From contig NZ_MLQQ01000042.1 of NCBI RefSeq assembly GCF_001865995.1, positions 186,001-250,000 on the forward strand: a stretch of DNA of 64,000 bases, read 5' to 3'. Below the pieces are notes generated by a model. It worked only from the letters and a program-made list of their open reading frames with translations. It ran no database searches and was not told the origin of the DNA. This DNA comes from Anaerobacillus arseniciselenatis. GTDB lineage: Bacteria; Bacillota; Bacilli; Bacillales; Anaerobacillaceae. The position numbers were made by a program, and so were the translations under genes. Below are positions 39,859 to 49,353 of this stretch, piece after piece. Numbering within the stretch: position 1 is the first letter of the stretch; every line of letters begins with the position of its first letter.

Positions 39859-40157
39859 TGAAACAACCACAATGGTTTTCTTTGCTAGGGCTTGCTGCAA
39901 GAGCTAGGAAGCTAGTAACTGGGGAAGAACTTGTTGTTAAAGACATTCGTAAAAAAAACGTACATCTTGTTATTGTAGCTAATGACGCTTCAGATTTAAC
40001 GAAAAAAAAGTTACAAGACAAGTGTAAATTTTATAATGTTACTCTTAAGTTTGTGGCTGATCGGCAAGAACTTGGTATGGCCATTGGGAAACATGAAAGA
40101 GTGGTTATTGGCGTAACCGACCAAGGATTTGCACAAAAGCTCCTTTCAATTTTATAA
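39858..40157 (+). CDS. ylxQ: YlxQ, L7Ae-family RNA-binding protein
   Basis: This 99-aa protein has an L7Ae/L30e fold, with LGLAARARKLVTGEELVVKDIR near the start, VHLVIVANDASDLTKKKL in the middle and LGMAIGKHERVVIGVTDQGFA near the end. Members bind kink-turn-like RNA; its exact cellular partner is uncertain. ATG overlaps the rnpM stop. infB follows. Confidence 0.93.
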   Translation: MKQPQWFSLLGLAARARKLVTGEELVVKDIRKKNVHLVIVANDASDLTKKKLQDKCKFYNVTLKFVADRQELGMAIGKHERVVIGVTDQGFAQKLLSIL

Positions 40158-40211
40158 AAAAGCTTTTGAAATGCGGATGAACAAGTTGAGGTTCATAAGG
40201 GAGGAAAGCAA

Positions 40212-42332
40212 ATGAGGAAGATGCGAGTATATGAATATGCAAAAGAAAAAAACTTATCAAGTAAAGAAATTATTGAAAAACTAAAAGCGATGAACGTTGA
40301 GGTAACTAACCATATGTCTGTTATTACAGAAGATACGATAAAACAACTAGAAGGAACACCAAAAGAGGCTTCAAAACAGGTGAAACAAAAACCTGCGCAA
40401 ACAGCTCCAAAGGCTAATGATTCTAAGAAAAGTAATGCACAGCAAAAGCCAACCACAAAAAACAATCAAGGTGGAGCAGGAAATTTCAACCAAAAGAAAA
40501 ATGACAAAAAACGTAACAAAAACAAAAATAAAAATAATAACCATAAGCCACAAGTAGAAGTAAAGAAAGAAGTTAAAGAACTTCCTTCAAAAATTACATT
40601 TTCTGGTTCAATTACGGTAGGAGACCTTGCAAAGAAACTTAACAAAGAGCCATCAGAGCTTATAAAGAAGTTAATGTTTTTAGGGGTTATGGCTACTATA
40701 AACCAAGAATTAGATAAAGATTCTATAGAGTTGATTGCCAGTGACTACGGAGTTGAAGTAGAGGAAGAGATCATTTTAGAAACTACTGATTTCGAAAGAT
40801 ATGAGGAAGCTGATGATCCAAAAGACCTTCAAGAAAGACCACCAGTTGTGACAATTATGGGTCACGTTGACCATGGTAAAACGACGCTGCTTGATTCAAT
40901 TCGTCACACGAAAGTAACTGCTGGTGAAGCTGGGGGAATTACACAGCACATCGGTGCTTATCAAGTAGAAGAGGCTGGTAAGAAAATTACATTTTTAGAT
41001 ACACCAGGCCATGCCGCATTTACGACGATGCGTGCTCGTGGTGCTCAAGTAACGGATATTACCATTCTTGTTGTTGCTGCTGATGATGGAGTTATGCCGC
41101 AAACGGTTGAAGCGATTAATCACGCTAAAGCAGCAGAAGTCCCGATTATCGTTGCCGTCAACAAAATGGATAAAGAAGGTGCGAACCCAGATCGAGTGAT
41201 GCAGGAGTTAACAGAACACGGTTTAGTTCCTGAAGCATGGGGTGGAGATACAATTTTCGTATCGGTTTCTGCATTAAAAGGTGAAGGCATCGACGAACTA
41301 TTAGAGATGATCTTACTAGTTGCTGAAGTTGAAGAATATAAAGCGAACCCTAAAGCTTATGCAAGAGGAACTGTTGTTGAAGCGGAGCTTGATAAAGGTC
41401 GAGGAGCAGTAGCTACATTGCTAGTTCAATCCGGTTCGCTTCATGTAGGTGACCCAATTGTTGTTGGTAATACGTTTGGTCGAGTTCGAGCAATGGTCAA
41501 TGACTTAGGGAGACGTGTGAAAGTTGCTGGACCATCTGCTCCTGTAGAAATTACAGGTCTTAGTGACGTTCCACAAGCAGGTGACCAATTTTTAGTATTT
41601 AAAGATGAAAAGACAGCTCGCTCTGTTGGGGAAGCTCGTGCAACGAAGCAACGTGAAGCTGAGCGTTCTGAAACAAGTAGAGTTAGTTTAGATGATCTGT
41701 TTAATCAAATTCAGCAAGGTGAGATTAAAGAGATTAATGTCATTATTAAAGCTGATGTTCAAGGTTCTGTTGAAGCGATGCGTGGTTCATTAGAAAAAAT
41801 TGATGTTGAAGGTGTGAAGGTAAATATTATTCACACAGGTGTAGGTGCGATTACTGAATCTGATATTATTTTAGCGAGTGCTTCAAATGCGATAGTGATT
41901 GGCTTTAATGTTCGCCCAGATGTCAATGCCAAACGAACAGCAGATAGCGAAAAAGTAGATATTCGTCTTCACCGCGTTATTTATAATGCGATTGATGAAA
42001 TTGAGGCAGCTATGAAAGGAATGCTTGATCCAGAATTTGAAGAAAAAGTGATCGGGCAAGTTGAAGTTCGTACAACGTTTAAAGTATCTAAAGTAGGAAC
42101 AATTGCAGGGTGTTACGTTACTGAAGGAAAAGTTACTCGTGACTCTACAGTTCGTTTAATTCGTGATGGCGTTGTTATTTATGAAGGTTCGATTGGTGCT
42201 CTTAAGCGCTTTAAAGATGACGTTAAAGAAGTCGCAACTAACTATGAGTGTGGAATAACACTTGAGAAATTTAATGACATCAAAGAAGGCGATATTATTG
42301 AAGCGTACGTGATGGAGGAGATTAAACGTTAA
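40212..42332 (+). CDS. infB: Translation initiation factor IF-2
   Basis: IF-2 brings initiator tRNA to the 30S subunit. A helical IF2_N domain (residues 1-50) is followed by a Lys/Asn-rich linker. A second IF2_N segment comes next, and then the GTPase domain with GHVDHGKTT at about residue 216, DTPGHAAF and NKMDK. Domains II to IV complete the 706-aa protein. GGGAGGAAAG precedes the ATG. The stop shares one base with ylxP. Confidence 0.97.
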   Translation: MRKMRVYEYAKEKNLSSKEIIEKLKAMNVEVTNHMSVITEDTIKQLEGTPKEASKQVKQKPAQTAPKANDSKKSNAQQKPTTKNNQGGAGNFNQKKNDKKRNKNKNKNNNHKPQVEVKKEVKELPSKITFSGSITVGDLAKKLNKEPSELIKKLMFLGVMATINQELDKDSIELIASDYGVEVEEEIILETTDFERYEEADDPKDLQERPPVVTIMGHVDHGKTTLLDSIRHTKVTAGEAGGITQHIGAYQVEEAGKKITFLDTPGHAAFTTMRARGAQVTDITILVVAADDGVMPQTVEAINHAKAAEVPIIVAVNKMDKEGANPDRVMQELTEHGLVPEAWGGDTIFVSVSALKGEGIDELLEMILLVAEVEEYKANPKAYARGTVVEAELDKGRGAVATLLVQSGSLHVGDPIVVGNTFGRVRAMVNDLGRRVKVAGPSAPVEITGLSDVPQAGDQFLVFKDEKTARSVGEARATKQREAERSETSRVSLDDLFNQIQQGEIKEINVIIKADVQGSVEAMRGSLEKIDVEGVKVNIIHTGVGAITESDIILASASNAIVIGFNVRPDVNAKRTADSEKVDIRLHRVIYNAIDEIEAAMKGMLDPEFEEKVIGQVEVRTTFKVSKVGTIAGCYVTEGKVTRDSTVRLIRDGVVIYEGSIGALKRFKDDVKEVATNYECGITLEKFNDIKEGDIIEAYVMEEIKR

Positions 42333-42610
42333 TGATTGGCTCTGTATCTTGTGAATGTTTAATTTACGATGCACAGTCCCTTAAGGGGAAACGGTCAGTT
42401 ATTAAAAGTATAATAACTCGGTTAAAGCAAAGACTAAATGTATCAGTTTCAGAAGTAGGCTATCAAGATTTATGGCAACGAACGGAAATTTGTATCGTTA
42501 CTGTCGCAAGTGATCGTGTTGTTGCTGAAAAAGAGCTTAACAAGGCATTAGCTTTAATCGATTCAACACCAGAAATTGAACGAACCATTACAAACTTTGA
42601 GTGGTTTTAA
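42332..42610 (+). CDS. ylxP: YlxP, DUF503 family protein
   Basis: The 92-aa product begins [22 protein letters not shown] and continues with RLKQRLNVSVSEVGYQDLWQRTEI, matching the DUF503 family found between infB and rbfA in Bacillales. The fold is ferredoxin-like, but no biochemical role is established. ATG overlaps the infB stop. A GCGCTTTTCT-type repeat follows before rbfA. Confidence 0.9.
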   Translation: MIGSVSCECLIYDAQSLKGKRSVIKSIITRLKQRLNVSVSEVGYQDLWQRTEICIVTVASDRVVAEKELNKALALIDSTPEIERTITNFEWF

Positions 42611-42641
42611 ATTTAATAAAGCTTTAAATTTAAACTTTGAA

Positions 42642-42718
42642 TGCTGTCTAGCTACAGCGCCTACGAGCTCGGTCATTTCAGTCCTTTCGCTCGTGACCAA
42701 GGCGCTTGTGCTTTTCTT
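42642..42718 (+). repeat. GCGCTTTTCT-type repeat upstream of rbfA
   Basis: The copy begins TGCTGTCTAGCTACAGCGCC and ends GGCGCTTGTGCTTTTCTT. Its middle contains complementary GGTCA/TGACC and AGCGCC/GGCGCT segments, so it can fold. It is preceded by AT-rich sequence ending AAACTTTGAA, as is the swrB copy. It ends two bases before the rbfA ribosome site GAGGTG. Confidence 0.8.
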
Positions 42719-42731
42719 ATGAGGTGATATT

Positions 42732-43079
42732 ATGAGTGTTCGTCCAAATAGAGTTGCTGAACAAATTAAAAAAGAAATGACTGAAATTTTACAAAGAGAT
42801 TTAAAAGATCCTCGAATTGGCTTTGTTACCGTTACGGGAGTTGATGTAACGGGTGACTTACAACAAGCTACAGTATATATTACTGTACTCGGGAGTGACG
42901 AGCAAAAAGAGTCAACATTACAAGGACTCTCAAAAGCAACTGGATTTATTCGTTCTGAAATAGGTAAAAGAGTAAGGTTAAGAAAAACACCAGAACTTCT
43001 TTTTAAGTTTGACGAGTCAATCGAGTATGGTAATAAAATTGCTTCACTTCTAGGAGAGATCAACCGTCAAGACGATTAA
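42732..43079 (+). CDS. rbfA: Ribosome-binding factor A
   Basis: RbfA assists late 16S rRNA processing. The 115-aa KH-like protein starts [20 protein letters not shown] and contains [19 protein letters not shown] and the C-terminal [19 protein letters not shown], all standard. It starts 13 bases after the upstream repeat. A terminator-like hairpin follows. Confidence 0.96.
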   Translation: MSVRPNRVAEQIKKEMTEILQRDLKDPRIGFVTVTGVDVTGDLQQATVYITVLGSDEQKESTLQGLSKATGFIRSEIGKRVRLRKTPELLFKFDESIEYGNKIASLLGEINRQDD

Positions 43080-43093
43080 TAACGAAAACTTGG

Positions 43094-43136
43094 CAAAGGA
43101 AGGGGGATAGTATTCTGCTATCTCCTCTTTTCTTTG
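43094..43136 (+). terminator. Terminator after rbfA
   Basis: CAAAGGAAGGGGGATAG and CTATCTCCTCTTTTCTTTG form a long, slightly imperfect stem with a short loop. The T-rich right arm resembles an intrinsic terminator. Confidence 0.65.
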
Positions 43137-43169
43137 TTGACGGCCAAGGTTTTTCTAATTTCTACATTA

Positions 43170-43285
43170 ATGAATTTCATAATTCAATATTATCGCCATT
43201 AAGTAACTATATGTAGTTGCGTCAAAACCGTTCGCAAACTATATATTGTTTAGTGTGACTCGTTTTTGGTGATTATGAAATTCAC
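43170..43285 (-). repeat. Palindromic repeat family 1, copy D
   Basis: This copy is inverted relative to copies A-C. Its ends are ATGAATTTCATAATTC and GATTATGAAATTCAC. The left stem arm (CTATATGTAGTTGCG) is of subtype 1 while the other arm (CGCAAACTATATAT) is of subtype 2, so it looks like a hybrid. It lies between rbfA and truB. Confidence 0.9.
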
Positions 43286-43338
43286 TCACATAACTGTTTA
43301 TTTCAACTTTTCTAAATAAATATAAAGTGGTGATACAA

Positions 43339-44244
43339 ATGGAATTACAAGGTATTTTACCTTTGCATAAGCCGAAAGGAATGACCTCACATGATTGTGT
43401 TGCCAAGTTAAGAGGAATTTTAAAAACTCGCAAAATTGGTCATACTGGAACGCTAGACCCAGAAGTTACTGGAGTTTTACCAATTTGTATAGGGAAAGCA
43501 ACGAAAGTAGCTCAATATATGTCTGATTATTCGAAAACGTATGAATGTGAAGTTACGATTGGATTTTCTACGACAACAGAAGATTTCACTGGAGAAATCA
43601 TTGATGAAAAACCTGTAAAAGAACTTGTGACAATGAAACAATTAAAGGAAGTCGTAAATTCATTTGTTGGTGAAATCGAGCAAATTCCTCCGATGTATTC
43701 TGCGGTCAAGGTAAATGGGAAAAAACTATACGAGTATGCACGCCTCGGGCAAGTAGTCGAGCGCCCTAGTCGTCGTGTCGTCATACATAATTTGACTATC
43801 CTTACGGAGCCAGAGTTGTTCGATGGAAATAAGCTAAAGTTTTCATTTAGAGTCCATTGTAGTAAAGGAACTTATGTACGTACATTAGCTGTCGATATTG
43901 GTAAACAGTTAGGCTACCCATCTCATATGTCAGCTCTAGTACGAACAGCTTCTGGACCTTTTACATTAAAAGAGTGTATAACATTTGAACAAATAGAGTC
44001 TATGTTTAAAGCAGGGGATTTACAACAAAAACTTTTTAAACTTGAAGATGCACTATCATTTTTAAAACATATTGAAGTGAATGATACTCTCGCTTTTAAA
44101 ATTTCAAATGGAGCAGTATTACCATTTCCGGAGGGGATAGCTGAAAATCGTTTTACCGTTTATAATAAGAATGGAGAATGTTTAGCGATCTATCAAAAGC
44201 ACCCAACAAAAGCGGGGCTAATGAAACCAGAAAAGGTTTTCTGA
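43339..44244 (+). CDS. truB: tRNA pseudouridine55 synthase TruB
   Basis: TruB converts U55 of tRNAs. The catalytic-Asp region reads KIGHTGTLDPEVTGVLPICIGKATK. The PPMYSAVKVNGKKLYEYAR and CSKGTYVRTLAVDIG motifs follow. I use ATG 43339, where homologues begin (MELQGILPLHKPKGMTSHD). In-frame GTG codons at 43327 and 43330 belong to the weak ribosome-site region. Length is 301 aa. Confidence 0.94.
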   Translation: MELQGILPLHKPKGMTSHDCVAKLRGILKTRKIGHTGTLDPEVTGVLPICIGKATKVAQYMSDYSKTYECEVTIGFSTTTEDFTGEIIDEKPVKELVTMKQLKEVVNSFVGEIEQIPPMYSAVKVNGKKLYEYARLGQVVERPSRRVVIHNLTILTEPELFDGNKLKFSFRVHCSKGTYVRTLAVDIGKQLGYPSHMSALVRTASGPFTLKECITFEQIESMFKAGDLQQKLFKLEDALSFLKHIEVNDTLAFKISNGAVLPFPEGIAENRFTVYNKNGECLAIYQKHPTKAGLMKPEKVF

Positions 44245-44262
44245 GCAACGAAGGAGAAGAAT

Positions 44263-44289
44263 GTAGGCGGGCGCCTTGCGCTTTTCTTA
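44263..44289 (+). repeat. GCGCTTTTCT-type repeat tail upstream of ribC
   Basis: GTAGGCGGGCGCCTTGCGC followed by TTTTCTT matches the last part of the swrB-side copy. The rest of the element is missing. It lies between truB and ribC, ahead of the ribC ribosome site. Confidence 0.65.
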
Positions 44290-44315
44290 TAATAATTTAG
44301 ATTGAGGTGGAAACG

Positions 44316-45278
44316 TTGAAAACGATAATGCTGTCACATCCTCATCAGCTGAAAAAAGAAACGATCAAACCGACAGTTATTGCATTAGGCTTTTTTGATG
44401 GAGTCCATTTAGGACATGAAAAGGTTATATTAACAGCTAAAAAGTTGGCTAAAGAAAAACAAATGCAATGTGCAGTTATGACTTTTAATCCACACCCAAA
44501 AGAAGTGTTGCGTACAAGAAAAGAAAAAATGAACTATTTAAGTCCCTTACCTGAAAAGATTAAATTAATCGAACAGTTAGATGTCGATGTTCTATATATA
44601 GTAGATTTTTCGTTACCGTTTGCTAATTTAACACCACAACAGTTTGTCGATGATTACTTAATTGGTTTAAATGTGAAGCATGTTGTTGCAGGTTTTGATT
44701 ATTCTTATGGAAAATTAGGAAAAGGGACGATGGAGACATTACCTTTTCACTCGAGGAATGAATTTACACAAACGACGATTTCAAAAGTAGAGAAAAGTTT
44801 AGAGAAAATAAGTTCTACTCACATTCGCAATCTTCTAGCTGCCGGTGAAGTATCGCAAATACGTGAATTTTTAGGAAGATATTATGAAGTCGTTGGAGAA
44901 GTTGTTCATGGTGAGAAAAGAGGAAGGGAAATTGGCTTTCCGACAGCAAATATAAAGTCAGAAGGGTTCTTACTACCGAAAGAGGGAGTTTATGCTACTT
45001 TAGTAAAAATAAACGATAGGACGTATGAAGGAGTATGTAATATTGGCTATAAACCTACCTTTCATGGAGAAGGTAGCGCTGCACTTGCTGTAGAAATTCA
45101 CCTATTTAATTTTGCTGACAACATTTACGGTGAAAGTGTAACGGTTCAATGGATTGAACGTATTAGAAGCGAAAAGAAGTTTAGTTCGATCGAGCAATTA
45201 ATTGAGCAAATTCAAAAGGATAAACAAGAAGCACAACAAATTTTAAATAAATTAAACTTGTGTTCTTGCAATTTATAG
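44316..45278 (+). CDS. ribC: Bifunctional riboflavin kinase / FAD synthetase
   Basis: RibC (RibF) makes FMN and FAD. The N-terminal adenylyltransferase has ALGFFDGVHLGHEKV and the MTFNPHPKEVL segment. The C-terminal kinase has GREIGFPTANIK and GVCNIGYKPTF. TTG 44316 is six bases after GAGGTGG, and homologues start MKTI..(T/S)HPH at this point; an earlier in-frame GTG lies inside the ribosome site. The 3' end overlaps the rpsO promoter -35 region. Length is 320 aa. Confidence 0.95.
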   Translation: MKTIMLSHPHQLKKETIKPTVIALGFFDGVHLGHEKVILTAKKLAKEKQMQCAVMTFNPHPKEVLRTRKEKMNYLSPLPEKIKLIEQLDVDVLYIVDFSLPFANLTPQQFVDDYLIGLNVKHVVAGFDYSYGKLGKGTMETLPFHSRNEFTQTTISKVEKSLEKISSTHIRNLLAAGEVSQIREFLGRYYEVVGEVVHGEKRGREIGFPTANIKSEGFLLPKEGVYATLVKINDRTYEGVCNIGYKPTFHGEGSAALAVEIHLFNFADNIYGESVTVQWIERIRSEKKFSSIEQLIEQIQKDKQEAQQILNKLNLCSCNL

Positions 45279-45294
45279 CTAAACCATGTATTCT
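45266..45294 (+). promoter_or_regulatory. Sigma-A promoter of rpsO
   Basis: TTGCAA at 45266-45271 and TATTCT at 45289-45294 are 17 bases apart. The -35 box is inside the last codons of ribC. It provides rpsO with its own leader transcript. Confidence 0.65.
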
Positions 45295-45297
45295 TAT

Positions 45298-45377
45298 TAA
45301 TGTACGTTTGTACAAAACCGTTACTTGGCAAAATCGAATCACCGACGTTTGCTAGGTAATAGGGGATAATATAAAGG
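45298..45377 (+). promoter_or_regulatory. Structured rpsO leader (possible S15 regulatory RNA)
   Basis: GTTACTTGGCAAA (45320-45332) pairs with TTTGCTAGGTAAT (45348-45360), with an inner TCG/CGA stem. A smaller TGTAC/GTACA hairpin lies before it. A folded leader before rpsO fits the known autogenous control of S15 in bacilli. The exact binding motif cannot be confirmed by reading. Confidence 0.55.
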
Positions 45378-45389
45378 AGGTGAATTAGG

Positions 45390-45659
45390 ATGGCATTATC
45401 GCAAGAGCGTAAAAATGAACTTATTGAAACGTTTAAAGTGCACGATACTGACACTGGTTCTCCAGAGGTACAGATCGCTATCCTAACGGAGCAAATCAAT
45501 ACGTTAAACGATCATTTACGTACACACAAGAAGGATCATCACTCACGTCGTGGTCTTTTAAAAATGGTTGGTCAACGTCGTAACTTACTTACGTACTTAC
45601 GTAACAAAGACGTTACACGTTACCGTAACCTAGTTGATAAGCTCGGTTTACGCCGATAG
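45390..45659 (+). CDS. rpsO: 30S ribosomal protein S15
   Basis: The 89-aa sequence is a textbook S15. It begins [21 protein letters not shown] and has [43 protein letters not shown] and the [12 protein letters not shown] segment. AAAGGAGGTG precedes the ATG. A terminator follows eight bases after the stop region. Confidence 0.98.
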   Translation: MALSQERKNELIETFKVHDTDTGSPEVQIAILTEQINTLNDHLRTHKKDHHSRRGLLKMVGQRRNLLTYLRNKDVTRYRNLVDKLGLRR

Positions 45660-45663
45660 TAGG

Positions 45664-45691
45664 AAAAAGCGGGATTCGTCTCGCTTTTTTG
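45664..45691 (+). terminator. Terminator after rpsO
   Basis: AAAAAGCGGGA and TCTCGCTTTTT pair across a TTCG loop, followed by T residues. This is a classic intrinsic terminator. Confidence 0.85.
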
Positions 45692-45725
45692 TTAGATTTA
45701 TTTACTGGAAAATATTATTAATTGA

Positions 45726-45805
45726 GTGAATTTCATAATATTCAATAAACTAACCACATCAAGAGTTACATCTAGTGGTGCTAAATAACGATTATGAAAT
45801 TCATT
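45726..45805 (+). repeat. Palindromic repeat family 1, copy E (internally deleted)
   Basis: The ends GTGAATTTCATAAT and GATTATGAAATTCATT are intact, but the copy is only 80 bp long and lacks the central 15-bp palindrome. It is separated from copy F by 80 bases of AT-rich spacer that holds no recognisable gene. Confidence 0.8.
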
Positions 45806-45885
45806 AAAATATCGTATTTTAATTTGTTTGTTAAAATACTTTTTAATTTACATATTTAAGGAAATAATAAGTGTATAGTAAATGG

Positions 45886-45999
45886 ATGAATTTCATAATG
45901 ACCTAAATTGAGCCATATCAAACTCTATGTAGTTGCGAGCAGTTTAACGCAACTACATAGAGATACTTAGTGGCGATAATAATGATTATGAAATTCATT
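45886..45999 (+). repeat. Palindromic repeat family 1, copy F
   Basis: The central stem is perfect: CTCTATGTAGTTGCG (45923-45937) and its complement (45948-45962). Compared with copy C, both arms carry a matching change, so base pairing is kept. It lies 45 bases before pnp. Confidence 0.92.
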
Positions 46000-46044
46000 G
46001 AAATGAAAATTAAATTTTGAAAGACGAGAGGAGTACTCGTACAC

Positions 46045-48150
46045 ATGGAACATGAAACACAAAAATTTTCGATGGATTGGGCAGGTCGCGAGTTAACGTT
46101 TGAAATTGGTGAATTCGCGAAACAAGCAAATGGAGCAGTGATGGTAAGATATGGAGAGACGGCGGTGCTTTCTACAGCTACTGCTTCAAGATCTCCTAAG
46201 CCACTAAGTTTCTTCCCCCTTACTGTGAATTACGAAGAACGTTTATATGCAGCTGGGAAAATTCCTGGTGGTTTTATAAAACGAGAAGGTCGTCCGAGTG
46301 AAAATGCAATTTTAACAAGTCGATTAATTGACCGACCAATTCGTCCGCTTTTTCCAGATGGATTTCGTAATGAAGTACAAGTTGTCAGTATTGTCATGAG
46401 TAATGATCAAAACTGTTCTTCTGAAATGGCAGCAATGGTAGGTTCTTCATTAGCGTTATGCATTTCTGATATCCCTTTTGATGGTCCGATTGCTGGCGTC
46501 ACTGTTGGTCGTATTGATGGAGAGTTTTTAATTAACCCTACAACAGATGAACTTGAGAAAAGTGATATTCACTTAGTCGTTGCAGGGACGAAAGATGCAA
46601 TTAACATGGTTGAAGCCGGTGCGGATGAAGTTGCTGAAGAAGTAATGTTAGAAGCAATTATGTACGGTCATGAAGAGATTAAACGTCTCGTTGCTTTCCA
46701 AGAAGAGGTTATCCGTCAATTAGGACCAATTGAAAAAATGGAAGTAATATTACAACAAGTCGATGCCGAGCTTAATACATTAGTCCGTGAATTTGCTGAT
46801 AGTGATTTAAGGGAAGCTGTTCAAGTACAAGAAAAGCACGCTAGACAAGCTGCAATTGATTCAGTGATGGAAAAAACGATTTCCCATTTTGAAGAAAATG
46901 AAGAGATAGACCTTGATGAAGTAAAAGAAATTTTACAAAAGATCGTCAAAGAAGAAGTAAGACGATTAATTACGAAAGAGAAAGTTCGCCCTGATGGACG
47001 AGCTAAAGATGAAATTCGTCCTCTTTCTTCTAAAATTGATATTTTACCAAGAACACACGGCTCTGGTTTGTTTAAAAGAGGTCAAACTCAAGCATTAAGT
47101 GTTTGTACTTTGGGCGCATTAGGTGACGTGCAAATTTTAGACGGATTAGGGATTGAAGAGTCGAAACGTTTTATGCATCACTATAACTTCCCGTTATTTA
47201 GTGTTGGTGAAACAGGTCCGATTCGTGGTCCGGGCCGAAGAGAGATCGGACATGGTGCTTTAGGAGAACGTGCTTTAGAACCAATTATTCCGTCAGAGAA
47301 AACATTCCCATACACGATACGTCTCGTATCAGAAGTGCTAGAATCTAACGGTTCAACTTCTCAAGCAAGTATTTGTGCGAGCACTTTAGCGATGATGGCT
47401 GCAGGTGTACCAATTAAAGCTCCAGTTGCTGGGATTGCCATGGGACTTATTGCAGATGGCGAAGATTACACAGTTTTAACAGACATTCAAGGTATGGAAG
47501 ATCATCTTGGAGATATGGACTTTAAAGTAGCAGGAACAAAAGATGGTGTCACTGCCCTACAAATGGATATTAAAATTTCAGGAATTAACCGTGATATTTT
47601 AGAAGAAGCTTTGGAGCAGGCTCGTACAGGCCGCTTACACATTTTGGACAATATGCTTGAAGCTATTAATGAACCAAAAATTGAGCTTTCTCAATATGCT
47701 CCGAAAATTTTAATGATGTCTATTAATCCAGATAAAATCCGTGATGTTATTGGGCCGAGCGGTAAAATCATTAATAAAATCATTGAAGAAACTAGTGTTA
47801 AAATTGACATTGAACAAGATGGTACGGTGTTTATTGCTTCTACAGATCAAGCAATGAATGCAAAAGCGAAACAAATTATCGAAGACATTGTTCGCGAAGT
47901 TGAAGTGGGGCAAACATATCTCGGTACAGTAAAACGTATTGAAAAGTTTGGTTGCTTTGTGGAGATCTTTAAAGGTAAAGACGGTCTCGTTCACATCTCC
48001 CAACTTGCTGAAGAACGAGTAAACAAAGTTGAAGATGTTGTTTCAATAGGCGATGAAATTCTCGTTAAAGTAACAGAGGTCGATAACCAAGGAAGAGTTA
48101 ATTTATCGCGTAAGGCAATTTTAAAAGAACAAAACAAGCAAGAAAGTTAA
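46045..48150 (+). CDS. pnp: Polynucleotide phosphorylase
   Basis: PNPase is the main 3'-5' exoribonuclease of bacilli. Two RNase PH domains frame a helical linker: the first has [21 protein letters not shown] and [14 protein letters not shown], the second [16 protein letters not shown] ([20 protein letters not shown]) and S1 ([21 protein letters not shown]) domains close the 701-aa protein. The Shine-Dalgarno GAGAGGAG is somewhat far (about 12 bases) from ATG 46045. Confidence 0.96.
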   Translation: MEHETQKFSMDWAGRELTFEIGEFAKQANGAVMVRYGETAVLSTATASRSPKPLSFFPLTVNYEERLYAAGKIPGGFIKREGRPSENAILTSRLIDRPIRPLFPDGFRNEVQVVSIVMSNDQNCSSEMAAMVGSSLALCISDIPFDGPIAGVTVGRIDGEFLINPTTDELEKSDIHLVVAGTKDAINMVEAGADEVAEEVMLEAIMYGHEEIKRLVAFQEEVIRQLGPIEKMEVILQQVDAELNTLVREFADSDLREAVQVQEKHARQAAIDSVMEKTISHFEENEEIDLDEVKEILQKIVKEEVRRLITKEKVRPDGRAKDEIRPLSSKIDILPRTHGSGLFKRGQTQALSVCTLGALGDVQILDGLGIEESKRFMHHYNFPLFSVGETGPIRGPGRREIGHGALGERALEPIIPSEKTFPYTIRLVSEVLESNGSTSQASICASTLAMMAAGVPIKAPVAGIAMGLIADGEDYTVLTDIQGMEDHLGDMDFKVAGTKDGVTALQMDIKISGINRDILEEALEQARTGRLHILDNMLEAINEPKIELSQYAPKILMMSINPDKIRDVIGPSGKIINKIIEETSVKIDIEQDGTVFIASTDQAMNAKAKQIIEDIVREVEVGQTYLGTVKRIEKFGCFVEIFKGKDGLVHISQLAEERVNKVEDVVSIGDEILVKVTEVDNQGRVNLSRKAILKEQNKQES

Positions 48151-48154
48151 TATT

Positions 48155-48192
48155 AGAGGCTGGGGCTTTTAGCCAGTCTCTTTTCCTTTTTT
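48155..48192 (+). terminator. Terminator after pnp
   Basis: GAGGCTGG and CCAGTCTC pair (one wobble), with an inner GGC/GCC extension, followed by a T-rich tract. Confidence 0.8.
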
Positions 48193-48208
48193 ATAAGTTA
48201 TGAATGTA

Positions 48209-48290
48209 GAGTTTTGAGTGTTGAGTTACTTTTTAGTTATTGCTGCGAAGCACTGCTTTCAACAACTCACCACTCAAAACTCAAAACTCA
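48209..48290 (+). repeat. Palindromic element between pnp and ylxY
   Basis: AGAGTTTTGAGTGTTGAGTT (48209-48228) is inverted at 48264-48282 (AACTCACCACTCAAAACTC), with one mismatch and a 35-base centre. The right arm partly repeats as TCAAAACTCA. It is non-coding and MITE-like, unrelated in sequence to family 1. Confidence 0.65.
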
Positions 48291-48345
48291 ATTGTTCTAC
48301 CTCGTCCATCCTTTGCATATTTTTTAGTACAAGGGGGGACAGTTA

Positions 48346-49332
48346 ATGATGAAGAAGTTTATTTTGCAAATGTGCACTTTTTTTATTATCCTTGTTTTAT
48401 CAATGGGGTCGATTCAAAATCCATATACAACAAATTACATACAAGAGCTTAAAAGAGACAGTCAGGCGGTAGCAACGTTTAACGATCCTCTTTTTATGGA
48501 ATTACAACAATATGCGGATCAAAAAAAGGTAGCCCCTATTAATGCTAAAGTTGATAAAGTGTGGAAAGCGATACCAGGACTTAATGGACTTGAAATTGAT
48601 ATTGAAGCTTCATACGAAAAGATGAGAAAAGATGGTACTTTTTTAGAAAGAAAACTAGTGTATAAAGAAACGTCACCTGAAGTTCATTTAAGTGACTTAC
48701 CACCTTCGCCGATCTATCGTGGAAATCCAGAAAAGCCAATGGTTACATTACTTGTAAATGTCGCTTGGGGGAATGAGTACCTACCTTCAATGTTAAAGAT
48801 CATGAATGCACATAGTGTAAAATCGACCTTTTTTTTAGATGGTTCATGGACGAAAAAAAATCCTAGTTTAGCAAAAATGATTGTCGATGAAGGTCATGAA
48901 ATTGGTAATCATGCTTATTCACATCCGGATCTAAAGAAATTAACGAACGCAAGAATTAAAGATGAAATAAGTAAAACGAATGAAGTTATCCATGCAACGT
49001 TGGATATTAAACCAAAATGGTTTGCGCCGCCAAGTGGAAGTTACCGGCAAGATGTCGTTGATATTGCAAGAGATATGGATATGTATACGATCCTTTGGAC
49101 ATTGGATACTGTCGATTGGCGAAACCCTGAGCCATCGGCCATGGCAAATCGAGTTTTACAAAAAGTAGAGCCAGGCTCGATGATATTAATGCATCCGACA
49201 GCAAGTGCTACCGGAGGGTTGGAGCAACTAATAAAAGGTTTAAAAGCGAAGGGGTACCAAATAAGTACAGTATCGAACCTTCTTAGTGAAGAAAGAACGA
49301 CGACGACTAATGAGTTCCCCGAAGCATATTGA
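48346..49332 (+). CDS. ylxY: YlxY, polysaccharide deacetylase-like protein, probably inactive
   Basis: The 328-aa protein has an N-terminal signal or anchor (residues 3-20) and a C-terminal NodB-like domain from about residue 130. The usual catalytic TFDDGP motif is replaced by VNVAWGNEY, while the HxxxH-like GNHAYSHPDL and the LHP-type ending (SMILMHPT) remain. This matches B. subtilis YlxY, a sporulation-linked deacetylase relative. Loss of the Asp pair suggests no deacetylase activity. GGGGGGA lies before ATG 48346. Confidence 0.88.
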   Translation: MMKKFILQMCTFFIILVLSMGSIQNPYTTNYIQELKRDSQAVATFNDPLFMELQQYADQKKVAPINAKVDKVWKAIPGLNGLEIDIEASYEKMRKDGTFLERKLVYKETSPEVHLSDLPPSPIYRGNPEKPMVTLLVNVAWGNEYLPSMLKIMNAHSVKSTFFLDGSWTKKNPSLAKMIVDEGHEIGNHAYSHPDLKKLTNARIKDEISKTNEVIHATLDIKPKWFAPPSGSYRQDVVDIARDMDMYTILWTLDTVDWRNPEPSAMANRVLQKVEPGSMILMHPTASATGGLEQLIKGLKAKGYQISTVSNLLSEERTTTTNEFPEAY

Positions 49333-49353
49333 GATATTAGGAGGAAAAATAGA

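Noticed and set aside
48240-48452. 70-codon frame before ylxY
   Set aside because: It lies on the inverted repeat and continues out of frame into ylxY; it has no family features.
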